The notes beneath the pieces are model-generated. The model saw only the letters and a program-made list of their open reading frames with translations. It searched no databases and was not told the origin of the DNA. Below, in pieces: positions 40,565-47,838 of a DNA stretch of 64,000 bases (the first letter of the stretch is position 1; each line of letters begins with the position of its first letter). The DNA lies in NCBI RefSeq assembly GCF_021310995.1, contig NZ_CP054150.1, forward strand, positions 620,001 through 684,000. The letters are read 5' to 3'. The stretch is from Agrobacterium vaccinii. Lineage in GTDB: Bacteria > Pseudomonadota > Alphaproteobacteria > Rhizobiales > Rhizobiaceae. Position numbers and translations under genes: made by a program.

Positions 40565-41008
40565 ATGGCTATGACCCCTCTACAGACCACGTACCCGGAT
40601 CGTCAGGCCCGCTGGGTCGAAGGTATGATCCCAGATATGCGCACGCCCGGTCAGGACATCTCGCTGAACGTTGAGACGGCGGCTGGTATCGGCTTCGGCA
40701 AGGCTGCATTCCACGGCACGGCTGACAATCAACTGATCGTCGCGAACGGCACTGCCAAGTTCGCGGGCATCACGGTTCTCGACACAACGCAGCTTGAAGA
40801 CAAGTACCCGCAGTATGCGACCGCGCGCGTCCGCACCAAGGGCCCCGTTGTCGTCACCGCCAATGTGCAGGTTGCCAAGGGCGATCCGGCTTACTTCATC
40901 CCGGCCTCGGGCCTCTACACCAATGTGGCGACGAATAACACGCTCATCGGCAAGTTCGAGACCTCGACAACCGGCGCCACCCAGCTTGCAGTTCTGAACC
41001 TGCAGTAA
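40565..41008 (+). CDS. Capsid cement / head decoration-like protein
   Basis: 147 residues. ETAAGIGFGKAAFHG, ARVRTKGPVVVTANVQVAKGDPAYFIPASG and IGKFETSTTGATQLAVLNL fit the DUF2190/Gp24-type cement family that stabilises the expanded capsid. ATG 40565 has GGAGG upstream. Directly before the major capsid gene. Confidence 0.8.
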   Translation: MAMTPLQTTYPDRQARWVEGMIPDMRTPGQDISLNVETAAGIGFGKAAFHGTADNQLIVANGTAKFAGITVLDTTQLEDKYPQYATARVRTKGPVVVTANVQVAKGDPAYFIPASGLYTNVATNNTLIGKFETSTTGATQLAVLNLQ

Positions 41009-41028
41009 TCCTGAAAGGAAACGCTGAA

Positions 41029-41985
41029 ATGAAACACTTCCAGATGGATGCTCAGGTGGCGATGTCTTTCGCCATTTCTCAGGCATCCCGCATCAACGCC
41101 ACGGTCTACCAGACCCGCTACCCGGCGATCCGGTATCGTGGCCTCGTTCCTGTCGATACGACCGGCCCAGAATGGGTGAAGTCCATCACGTACTTCTCTC
41201 TTGATGGTGTTGGACAGGCTGAATGGATGAACGCTGGCGCCGATGACGTGCCGCGCGCAGAGCTTATCCGTGCCAAGACTGAAACCACCGTCAGCATGGC
41301 GGCTATCGGTTACGGTTGGAATCTCGAAGAGCTGGCGCAGGCTCAGATGCTTGGCATTGAACTTGCCCCTCGCAAGGGTCAAGCAGCACGCCGAGCGTCT
41401 GAAGAGTTCACGGATAACGTCGCTTTCTTCGGTGACGTCACCAAAGGCTTCTACGGCGTGACCAATCAGCCTGGCGTCGTCGCAGGTGACGCTCCGGCCA
41501 CGGGCACAGGTTCCTCCACTTCGTGGGACGACAAGACGCCAGGTCAGATCATGGCAGATGTCAACGGCCTTCTGTCTGGCGTCTTCATCGGCTCCAATAC
41601 CGTTGAAATGGCTGACACCCTTGTTCTCCCGTACACGGAGATGCACGAGATTGGCACCCGTCAGTTGTCCGAAAACACGGAAACCACCATCCTTGAATGG
41701 CTGCGCACCAACAACGTTTACACGATGGAAACGGGCCAACCCCTGACCATCCGTGGCATTCGGGGCCTCGAAAACGCAGGGGCGGGCGGTTCATCTCGCG
41801 CGGTTGCTTATCGCAATGACGAGGAAGTTCTTCGCATGAATATGCCAATGCCCTTCCGGTTCTTCCCGGTCTGGCAGACGGGCCCGTTCCGTTACGAAGT
41901 GCCAGGCGCGATGCGTCTTGGTGGTGTTGATGTCTCCCTTCCTGCAGCTATTCGCTACATGGACGGGATCGGCGCGGAGGATTGA
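41029..41985 (+). CDS. Major capsid protein (DUF2184 type)
   Basis: 318 residues in the usual range. Motifs such as ATVYQTRYPAIRYRGLVPVDTTGPEW, EELAQAQMLGIELAPRKGQAARRASEEF and GTRQLSENTETTILEWLRTNN match the DUF2184 capsid family. A clear AAAGGAAAC site precedes the ATG. Follows the cement gene by 20 bp, as in related phages. Confidence 0.9.
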   Translation: MKHFQMDAQVAMSFAISQASRINATVYQTRYPAIRYRGLVPVDTTGPEWVKSITYFSLDGVGQAEWMNAGADDVPRAELIRAKTETTVSMAAIGYGWNLEELAQAQMLGIELAPRKGQAARRASEEFTDNVAFFGDVTKGFYGVTNQPGVVAGDAPATGTGSSTSWDDKTPGQIMADVNGLLSGVFIGSNTVEMADTLVLPYTEMHEIGTRQLSENTETTILEWLRTNNVYTMETGQPLTIRGIRGLENAGAGGSSRAVAYRNDEEVLRMNMPMPFRFFPVWQTGPFRYEVPGAMRLGGVDVSLPAAIRYMDGIGAED

Positions 41986-41988
41986 TCC

Positions 41989-42294
41989 ATGGAAGTCACA
42001 AACAACAGCCCGGCAACGCTTGTCCTCAACGGCAAGGTTGACGGCAAGGTCAAGCAGTTCTCCCTCAAGCCGAAGGAAAAAAAGGAGTTTGACCTCCTCG
42101 AAACCAAGGCGAACGAAGCGCGTATCAAGTCCGGCGCGATCTCCGTTGATGGCGAGCGCGCAGCCAGCAAGGACGAGCCGAATCTTGACCGTGAAGACCT
42201 CAAGAAGCAGGCCGACGAGCTGGGCATCGAATACCCAGCAAACGTCAAGACGGCCAAGCTGAAAGAACTGATCGACGCCAAACTGGCCGAGTGA
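41989..42294 (+). CDS. Small head protein with HeH/LEM-like domain
   Basis: 101 residues. N-terminal beta-like segment (ATLVLNGKVDGKVKQFSLKPKEKKEFD) and C-terminal LDREDLKKQADELGIEYPANVKTAKLKELIDAKLAE, a HeH/LEM-type helix-extended-loop-helix often found in phage head proteins. Directly after the major capsid gene; a terminator-like hairpin follows. Confidence 0.72.
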   Translation: MEVTNNSPATLVLNGKVDGKVKQFSLKPKEKKEFDLLETKANEARIKSGAISVDGERAASKDEPNLDREDLKKQADELGIEYPANVKTAKLKELIDAKLAE

Positions 42295-42301
42295 TCACCA
42301 T

Positions 42302-42323
42302 CCCCGGCGGGCAACTGCCGGGG
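42302..42323 (+). terminator. Possible terminator after the capsid genes
   Basis: CCCCGGC/GCCGGGG (7 bp) with an 8-nt loop, followed by TTACTTATTT. It abuts the stop codon of the antisense gene at 42324. Could end capsid transcripts or reduce expression of downstream genes. Confidence 0.5.
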
Positions 42324-42602
42324 TTACTTATTTAGATCAGGGTCTGATAGGTCTTCGGCGTATATCTGAAGGTTGCCAATCTGGTCCGCTCCGTCGCGGT
42401 CGTACTTGTTGCTTGCGATCTTCTCAAGAAGAAGCCTGTAGCGTTTGAACGTGGTCAGCGTGGCCCCTTCGGTCCTGTCCAGAGTCAAAAGTACGCTTCG
42501 TCCGATGACTATCTGCACATCCTCATGGGTGTCTGTTTTCATGGGCCAGAGTATTGCTGAAGGCTTTGGCTCTGCATCTCTTGAAATGGCTAGCAATGGC
42601 AT
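42324..42602 (-). CDS. Antisense cargo: small unknown protein
   Basis: 92 residues with VQIVIGRSVLLTLDRTEGATLTTFKRYRLLLEKI. AAAGGAGAC 6 nt before the ATG at 42602 supports this start over an internal Met. Inserted between two head genes, opposite to them. No family recognised. Confidence 0.6.
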   Translation of the reverse strand: MPLLAISRDAEPKPSAILWPMKTDTHEDVQIVIGRSVLLTLDRTEGATLTTFKRYRLLLEKIASNKYDRDGADQIGNLQIYAEDLSDPDLNK

Positions 42603-42669
42603 ATTTGTCTCCTTTCATGAGGAGGTAATATTTAACCCACCTTCTTTAAAGAGCCCGGGATTTAGAAAC

Positions 42670-43164
42670 ATGGCTGCATATGGCAACATCGCAGGTTTCA
42701 CGGCTTATGCTGTTGCCGCTGGCTATGCGTTCCCCGATGACACGACCGATGCCCAGAAATCCGCTGCGCTTATGCGTGGGTCTCTGGTGATCGATCGATA
42801 TGAGCCAAGGTTCAGCGGAAAGCGGACAGGTGGTTTTGCTCAAGATCGGGCATGGCCGCGCACCGGTGCCAGCACTTACTATGGCGAGGCGGTACCTGAC
42901 AATGTCGTACCGGTGGCGATTGATAACGCAGCCTATGAGGCAGCTTTTCTCGAATTGACCAACCCCGGCAGCCTGTCACCGGTGATTACCGGATCGGCCA
43001 CGGTCAAGCGGGAGAAGATCGGCAGCCTTGAGGTCGAATACAGTTCTAGCTCCACCATGAGCTTTGAAGACATGATCAAGCTGGCCACACCGTTCGTGCT
43101 GACAATTGAGGGACTGCTGTGGATGTTCTTCCGCGCGCCCGAGCCAGCGATATTGGTGGTGTAG
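42670..43164 (+). CDS. Head-tail adaptor-type protein (DnaT-like fold annotation)
   Basis: 164 residues. AAYGNIAGFTAYAVAAGYAFPDDTTDAQKSAALMRGSLVIDRYEPRFSG is characteristic of the phage family often labelled DnaT-like, which sits at the head-tail connector position (HK97 gp6-like). Start at 42670 from homology to this N-terminus; upstream in-frame sequence overlaps the antisense gene. Later part with WMFFRAPEPAILVV. Confidence 0.75.
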   Translation: MAAYGNIAGFTAYAVAAGYAFPDDTTDAQKSAALMRGSLVIDRYEPRFSGKRTGGFAQDRAWPRTGASTYYGEAVPDNVVPVAIDNAAYEAAFLELTNPGSLSPVITGSATVKREKIGSLEVEYSSSSTMSFEDMIKLATPFVLTIEGLLWMFFRAPEPAILVV

Positions 43165-43347
43165 CTAGAATGAAGCTATGCAACTTCCGGTGTCCTTATC
43201 GATTACTCGAATGATGTCATAGCGATGGCCAGCGTTTCTGGAAAACTGCTCACCCATCTTGATAGCAGCATTTTCAGTGCCGCTGCCTGTGTGAAGATTT
43301 GTCTTAGACCCACCTTTGTGACCGACAATCTGAAATGTAACCGACAT
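43165..43347 (-). CDS. Antisense cargo: very small protein
   Basis: 60 residues: VTFQIVGHKGGSKTNLHTGSGTENAAIKMGEQFSRNAGHRYDIIRVIDKDTGSCI, compact alpha/beta composition. AAGGAGAC before the ATG and TTGGAT-N17-CATAAA upstream give a plausible own promoter. Stop directly abuts the stop of the convergent head gene. Function unknown. Confidence 0.6.
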   Translation of the reverse strand: MSVTFQIVGHKGGSKTNLHTGSGTENAAIKMGEQFSRNAGHRYDIIRVIDKDTGSCIASF

Positions 43348-43451
43348 CTGTGTCTCCTTGGTTTTATGTGCGGTTCTGTCATTACATCCAAGGGTTTAAA
43401 TGATGGGCTAAAAAACTCAGTGAATGTTTGACTAAATGGGAGATTTGATCG

Positions 43452-43808
43452 TTGGGAAGCTTTGACTACGCGAAGTCCCGAGCGACCGCTGAACGCCTCA
43501 TTGCTAAGTTCGGCATGGCGGGCACGATCCGGCGCTCGGTCTCTTCCGGCCCGTCATACGATCCGGTCATCACCGATGTGGATTACACATGCCAGCTGGT
43601 AGTTCTCGACTACGAGGACAGCAAGATTGACGGCACGCTCATCCGCAAGACCGACAAGATGATCTACATCTCGACGGCTGGCCTCACGATCACGATGGCC
43701 GAGAGCGATAAGGTGATTGCCGATGGCAAGGAATATGCCATTGAGAAGCTGAAGCCGCTGTCGCCTGCTGGGCTGGTTGTGTTCTACGAAATCCAGGGCA
43801 GACGATGA
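43452..43808 (+). CDS. Head completion protein-like
   Basis: 118 residues from a TTG preceded by GGGAGAT. DYAKSRATAERLIAKFGMAGTIRR then a beta-rich domain (CQLVVLDYEDSKIDGTLIRKTDKMIYISTAGL, VIADGKEYAIEKLKPLSPAGLVVFYEIQGR) fits small connector/stopper proteins of siphoviruses at this position. Family assignment by pattern and context. Confidence 0.7.
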   Translation: MGSFDYAKSRATAERLIAKFGMAGTIRRSVSSGPSYDPVITDVDYTCQLVVLDYEDSKIDGTLIRKTDKMIYISTAGLTITMAESDKVIADGKEYAIEKLKPLSPAGLVVFYEIQGRR

Positions 43809-43927
43809 ACGACAACGTGCCGCCGTCAATAGCAGCCCGCATTCTCGTGCGCGGCGTGATCATCGGCTTCCTCATTGCATGCGCCGCAAGGCTTGGCTGG
43901 GCCGCTGGTGGCTGGATAATCGGGTGA
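43805..43927 (+). CDS. Very small membrane protein in head operon
   Basis: 40 residues with one helix (VRGVIIGFLIACAARLGWAAGGWIIG). ATG overlaps the previous stop (ATGA) and the next gene starts 3 bp after its stop, so it fits the operon. Not recognised. Confidence 0.55.
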   Translation: MNDNVPPSIAARILVRGVIIGFLIACAARLGWAAGGWIIG

Positions 43928-43930
43928 CAG

Positions 43931-44962
43931 ATGGCACGTAAACCAACAGCCAAGCAGCAAATCCGCAAGCTGCTGGATGATCTGGAGCCTACCGTCCAGA
44001 AGGCGTTCTTCGACAGCATCGACAACCTGAAATCCAACATCGAACTAAACCGGATTGTTGAGCGGCTGGAGCGGCAGGACCTTGATGGCGCGTTACGGCT
44101 GCTGAACATCGACGCCAGCGCCTACAGACCGCTACAGAAGACCACAGAAGACGTTTTCGAGAGCGGTGGTGCACAGGCATCAAAGAAGGTACCAAAGCCT
44201 TCAGATATGGCAACAGCGACTTTTCGCTTCGATGTCAGGCACCCAACGGCAGAGCAGGACTTGCGGCAGTACAGTTCGACACTGGTCACCCGGATCAGTG
44301 AAGACCAGCGCCAGGCTGTCCGTGATGCATTGGCAGATGGCATCGCACAGGGCAGGGCACCGCGCCGCACGGCTCTGGATATCGTCGGCAGGCTAGATCG
44401 CATCACAGGACGCCGTGAGGGCGGGATCATTGGCCTTTCGAACCCACAGGCCAAGTATGTCGAGAACATGCGCCAGCGGCTCCTATCGGGCGATAAGGAC
44501 GAACTGAAGAAGGTTCTGACCATGGAGCGCCGTGACAAGCGCTTTGATCGATCGATCCTCGAAGCCATTAAGACTGGCAAGAAGCTGGATCAAGCAACGG
44601 TGGACCGGATGACGGGCCGATATGCCGACCGGTTGCTTCTACTGCGCGGTGAGACAATCGCCCGTACCGAGACAATGACAGCCTTCAACAAAGGCCAGAT
44701 GTCCTCGATGGGGCAGGCCATTGCAGAGGGCCGACTGTCTGCCGCTGTCGTGATGAAGGTCTGGCATGCCTTTCTTGATGAGCGGACACGGTTCACGCAT
44801 CGGCTGCTCAATAAGACGCGAGTGGCGTTCAATGACAAGTTCCAGACGGCGCGGGGCAGGTTCATGGCTCATCCCGGCGACCTGGAAGGCGGCGTTGAGG
44901 AGTGTGCTTGCTGCCGGTGCTGGATGGAGTTCGTTATCGACTTCTTGGCGGATCTAGACTGA
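43931..44962 (+). CDS. Phage head morphogenesis protein (SPP1 gp7 / Mu F type)
   Basis: 343 residues. The hallmark region LLLLRGETIARTETMTAFNKGQ followed by VVMKVWHAFLDERTRFTHRLLNKTRVAFNDKF and a Cys-rich end HPGDLEGGVEECACCRCWMEF matches minor head proteins of this family, which associate with the portal. N-terminal half is helical. Confidence 0.85.
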   Translation: MARKPTAKQQIRKLLDDLEPTVQKAFFDSIDNLKSNIELNRIVERLERQDLDGALRLLNIDASAYRPLQKTTEDVFESGGAQASKKVPKPSDMATATFRFDVRHPTAEQDLRQYSSTLVTRISEDQRQAVRDALADGIAQGRAPRRTALDIVGRLDRITGRREGGIIGLSNPQAKYVENMRQRLLSGDKDELKKVLTMERRDKRFDRSILEAIKTGKKLDQATVDRMTGRYADRLLLLRGETIARTETMTAFNKGQMSSMGQAIAEGRLSAAVVMKVWHAFLDERTRFTHRLLNKTRVAFNDKFQTARGRFMAHPGDLEGGVEECACCRCWMEFVIDFLADLD

Positions 44963-45456
44963 TGGCGCGCGGACCAAGCGTAACGACGAGAGCGGGTAGG
45001 GCATCCTTCGGGAAGGCTCGTTTCTCCAGCCAGATTGATGCGTGGGTAAACCAGACAGAGAGGCGGATAAACGCCGTCTTCCGACTCTCCACGCAGAAGG
45101 TCATCAGCTACATGCAGGAGAACGTTCCGGTTCGGGATGGCTTCTTGCGCGCCTCGCTGGTGGTGCTGGTCAACCAAGACCCGCCGAAGGCTGACAAGAC
45201 CGACGAGGATGGCTTAGGACCTTACACAGACGCCTACATGAAGATGGCTCTGGCTGGGGCGGTTGCCGGTGATCGCATCGTATCGGCTTACACGATGGTA
45301 TATGCCCGTAGGCTGGAATACGGCTTCACGGGCACGGATTCCCTGGGCCGGTCATATAACCAGCCGCCAAGGGGCTGGACGCGCGCTGCGGCGGCTCGGT
45401 GGAATGAAGCGGTTCAGGAAGCGACCAAGGAAGCTATAGCCCGTTCCGGTCAATAA
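44962..45456 (+). CDS. HK97 gp10-like neck/tail completion protein
   Basis: 164 residues: TQKVISYMQENVPVRDGFLRASLVVLVNQ then YTMVYARRLEYGFTGTDSLGRSYNQPPRGW, the pattern of gp10-type proteins joining head and tail. ATG at 44962 overlaps the preceding stop (TGATG). Confidence 0.82.
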   Translation: MARGPSVTTRAGRASFGKARFSSQIDAWVNQTERRINAVFRLSTQKVISYMQENVPVRDGFLRASLVVLVNQDPPKADKTDEDGLGPYTDAYMKMALAGAVAGDRIVSAYTMVYARRLEYGFTGTDSLGRSYNQPPRGWTRAAAARWNEAVQEATKEAIARSGQ

Positions 45457-45649
45457 TGGCGCCGTTGTTGCGGTCGCCACGCTCTGAGGCGATCAGCAGG
45501 CACCCTTGCAGATTTACCAGTGTCGTCAACGCGGCTGCCATCGTGGCAGTGCCAAGCGGTGTCAGGCATGTGTCATGGCCCAGCGCCTTGATCGCATCAT
45601 GCAGGCGGTCGTGAACATCGTTATCGCTGAGCGGCTTTTTCGCAGACAT
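45434..45649 (-). CDS. Antisense cargo candidate: small protein
   Basis: 71 residues from ATG 45649: KKPLSDNDVHDRLHDAIKALGHDTCLTPLGTATMAAALTTLVNLQGCLLI. It fills a 200-bp gap in the rightward operon and resembles the other antisense inserts, but there is no good ribosome-binding site and it overlaps the end of the gp10-like gene by 23 bp. Confidence 0.4.
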   Translation of the reverse strand: MSAKKPLSDNDVHDRLHDAIKALGHDTCLTPLGTATMAAALTTLVNLQGCLLIASERGDRNNGAIIDRNGL

Positions 45650-45662
45650 AGAGGTTGAATAC

Positions 45663-46088
45663 ATGGCGACGGGACCGGACGCAATAATCCTTGCTGCGCT
45701 GCTCGCGCATCTTGAACAACTGACATTTACGCCCGCACTCCAGATCGCGATGCCTGGCATCGACTTCCCAACTAGCGGACAGCCCAAGCCAGACAATTAC
45801 CTCGCTGCGTTCTTCATGCCGAATGAAACGACCAACAGCGAGCTTGGGGCAGGGCAGGAGCAGCGCCGAGGCATGTTGCAGGTTTCCGTCTTCTGGAAGA
45901 AAGGCGTCGGCCACATCAAGCCCATGGAAGCCGCAGACAAGATTATCGCTCACTTCGCCAAGGGCACGAAACTCCACAGCGGCGGCTTGAAGATCATCAT
46001 TGATCGCAAGCCTTACGCCGCGTCACCACTCCAAGAAACCGACCGTGTGCAGGTGCCTGTGACGGTTCGATACCACGCCTTTGCATAG
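45663..46088 (+). CDS. Tail terminator-type protein
   Basis: 141 residues: AIILAALLAHLEQLTFTPALQIAMPGIDFP, YLAAFFMPNETTNSELG, RRGMLQVSVFWKKGVGHIKPMEAADKIIAHFAKGT and VQVPVTVRYHAF match the lambda U / DUF4128 tail terminator type that ends tail-tube growth. Directly before the tail tube gene. Confidence 0.82.
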   Translation: MATGPDAIILAALLAHLEQLTFTPALQIAMPGIDFPTSGQPKPDNYLAAFFMPNETTNSELGAGQEQRRGMLQVSVFWKKGVGHIKPMEAADKIIAHFAKGTKLHSGGLKIIIDRKPYAASPLQETDRVQVPVTVRYHAFA

Positions 46089-46102
46089 GAAAGGATATCC
46101 CC

Positions 46103-46591
46103 ATGGCAGGCATTAAGACCACACTGGCGGGCACCGTTGTGTCCATCAGCACCACACCCGTTTCACCCGTTCTCAACCAGGCTGCATTCGCTGCTTTGAG
46201 CTATACGCCAATCGGCTCTGTCGGCAATCTGGGCGACTACGGTTCGGCGCCCAACATGGTGACCTACAACACGCTGGACACGGAAGTTGCTTCCAAGGCT
46301 AAGGGCGTGGAAGACGCTGGCGATATGTCGATTGAAGTGGCTCGTATCTTCGATGATCCCGGCCAGATCGCGATGCGCGCAGCTGCCGGCACGAAGTTCA
46401 ACTATGCGATCAAGATCGAATACGAGGACGCCCCGAACGAAGATTACAGCAACACCATCATGTATGCGGTCGGCCCTGTAGCTGGCCCGCAGCTTCTTGG
46501 CGGTGGCACTGACGACTTTATCCGCGAAAGCTACACCATAGCATTCACGGATCAGCGTCCGCTCTTCATCGCCCCTGTCGAAACTCCATAA
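46103..46591 (+). CDS. Major tail (tube) protein
   Basis: 162 residues: AGIKTTLAGTVVSISTTPVSPVLNQAAFAALSYTPIGSVGNLGDYG, then VASKAKGVEDAGDMSIEVARIFDDPGQIAMRAA. This is the usual pattern of siphovirus tube proteins. Good AAAGGATAT ribosome-binding site. It follows the terminator protein and precedes the chaperones, as in lambda. Confidence 0.85.
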   Translation: MAGIKTTLAGTVVSISTTPVSPVLNQAAFAALSYTPIGSVGNLGDYGSAPNMVTYNTLDTEVASKAKGVEDAGDMSIEVARIFDDPGQIAMRAAAGTKFNYAIKIEYEDAPNEDYSNTIMYAVGPVAGPQLLGGGTDDFIRESYTIAFTDQRPLFIAPVETP

Positions 46592-46599
46592 GGTGACCA

Positions 46600-46974
46600 A
46601 TGGACATTCTTGCACTGACACCATCCACAATCACAGTTGATCTGAAGCATCCAGGCACAGGCGAGCTGCTCGGCGTCTCTGTCGAGTTGCAGAGCATCGA
46701 AAGCGATGAGGTGAAAGCAGTCGAACGCTCCTTGAAGAATAAGGCGCTGTCTTCGGGCCGCAACCGCGTGACCGCTGAAAAGATTGATGACAACACGATT
46801 GCGATTCTATCGGCCACCATCGTCAACTGGACGTTCACTGGTGAAGCAAACCTTGCTGGTGACAAGAAACCAGCCTGCAACGCTGCCAACAAGCGCAAGC
46901 TGCTGTCCAACCCCGTGATCGCCAAGCAGATCGATCTTGCCCTTGGAGATGAGGCGGCTTTTTTCGCCAGCTAG
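46600..46974 (+). CDS. Tail assembly chaperone, short form (G-like)
   Basis: 124 residues: STITVDLKHPGTGELLGVSVELQSIESDEVKAVERSLKNKAL then NWTFTGEANLAG. Located between tube and tape-measure genes like lambda G. Near its 3' end the in-phase heptamer T-TTT-TTC (46959-46965) allows a -1 frameshift into the next frame. The unshifted product ends FFAS. Confidence 0.82.
   Translation: MDILALTPSTITVDLKHPGTGELLGVSVELQSIESDEVKAVERSLKNKALSSGRNRVTAEKIDDNTIAILSATIVNWTFTGEANLAGDKKPACNAANKRKLLSNPVIAKQIDLALGDEAAFFAS
46959..46965 (+). other. Slippery heptamer T-TTT-TTC for -1 frameshift
   Basis: In the chaperone frame the codons are GCT TTT TTC, an exact X-XXY-YYZ heptamer. The unshifted frame stops 9 nt later at 46972. 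After a -1 shift the frame is open through to 47393, joining the G-like protein to the T-like part. Confidence 0.75.
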
Positions 46975-47393
46975 GCGACGAGCTAGTCGCCGCTGTCTCC
47001 CAGATCGCAAAATGGGAAACGCCCGGATATGAATTGGAGGAAATGCCCTCCGGTCCCGGCAAGGGTAAGGGCAAGAAGAAATCGAAGATCATCCTATCCC
47101 GGCGGGAGTTCAATGAGCGCTTTGGCCGGGACGATGAGAACCCAGATCAGCCGGAAATCTCCGACGAAGGTCAGCACCTCTGGGCTTGGTTCTGGCATCT
47201 TCACGCCAGACGATTGCAGGGCATGAACGGGCCGCAACCAATCACCTACGCGGATATCGATATCTGGTCGAGAATGACCGGGGAGGCAGTTCTGCGCGAG
47301 GAGGTGGCTATCCTGATCCGAATGGATGACGGGTATCGGATTGCAATGGCAGAAGAGATGGAAGTTCATCGGAAGGCGAGGGAGGCGGGTTAG
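46965..47393 (+). CDS. Tail assembly chaperone, frameshift extension (T part of G-T)
   Basis: The 142-residue extension begins RQLGDELVAAVSQIAKWETPGYELEEMPSG and continues with a Lys-rich linker (GKGKGKKKSK) and LSRREFNERFGRDDENP, then a helical end. It has no good start of its own (a TTG at 47034 only) and is reached by a -1 shift, giving a 264-residue fusion. Such fusions recruit the tube protein to the tape measure in lambda. Confidence 0.72.
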   Translation, partial: RQLGDELVAAVSQIAKWETPGYELEEMPSGPGKGKGKKKSKIILSRREFNERFGRDDENPDQPEISDEGQHLWAWFWHLHARRLQGMNGPQPITYADIDIWSRMTGEAVLREEVAILIRMDDGYRIAMAEEMEVHRKAREAG

Positions 47394-47504
47394 CCTCAAG
47401 AAGAAAATATGCCAGTTGCGAAAGATATGTGGGTAGAAGTGTTCCGCTGGGCAACAGGTGACGAGGCATGTTGACAATCGGGACGGATAAAAAGGTGAGA
47501 TGGG

Positions 47505-47526
47505 GGCGGCTACCAAGCCGCCTTTT
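47505..47526 (+). terminator. Intrinsic terminator between chaperone and tape-measure genes
   Basis: GGCGGCT-ACCA-AGCCGCC is a perfect 7-bp stem followed by TTTTCTATTTT, oriented with the late genes. It lies 112 bp after the chaperone stop and ends next to the antisense gene stop at 47527. The 130 bp before it holds only a 17-codon frame (47410) that I do not count as a gene. Confidence 0.75.
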
Positions 47527-47775
47527 CTATTTTCGCCCCTCGGCATCAAGCTGCTGATCGTAGGTGATGTAACCGTTGTCCCTGCACCAATCTCGTAGTC
47601 GCTTCGCTGGCCCCAACTGCCATCCGTGAAAATCGCTGATCGAAGCCGCGCACCGCTCTCGCTTGACAACTTCAGTATCGGTTGCATGAGGGATATCGGG
47701 AGCGGTCCTGACCTGTGAACTAGCAGATGATGCGGCCAGTAAGATTGCTGCGGCAGCAAATAGAACTTTTCTCAT
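47527..47775 (-). CDS. Antisense cargo: small secreted protein
   Basis: 82 residues with a clear signal peptide (RKVLFAAAAILLAASSASSQ; cleavage near 20). The mature 60 residues contain two Cys (ERCAASISDFHGWQLG, RDWCRDNGYITYDQQ). Probably periplasmic. GAGG lies 8 nt before the ATG. Unknown function. Confidence 0.68.
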   Translation of the reverse strand: MRKVLFAAAAILLAASSASSQVRTAPDIPHATDTEVVKRERCAASISDFHGWQLGPAKRLRDWCRDNGYITYDQQLDAEGRK

Positions 47776-47838
47776 TTCGTGATCCTCACTCCAATTTGGA
47801 GCGGGACCATAATCTGCATCGCTGCGGAAGGTAAAGCC

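Noticed and set aside
47410..47463. 17-codon frame before the tail terminator
   Set aside because: Too short to support without conservation data, although it might be a relic of a small tail-chaperone-type gene.
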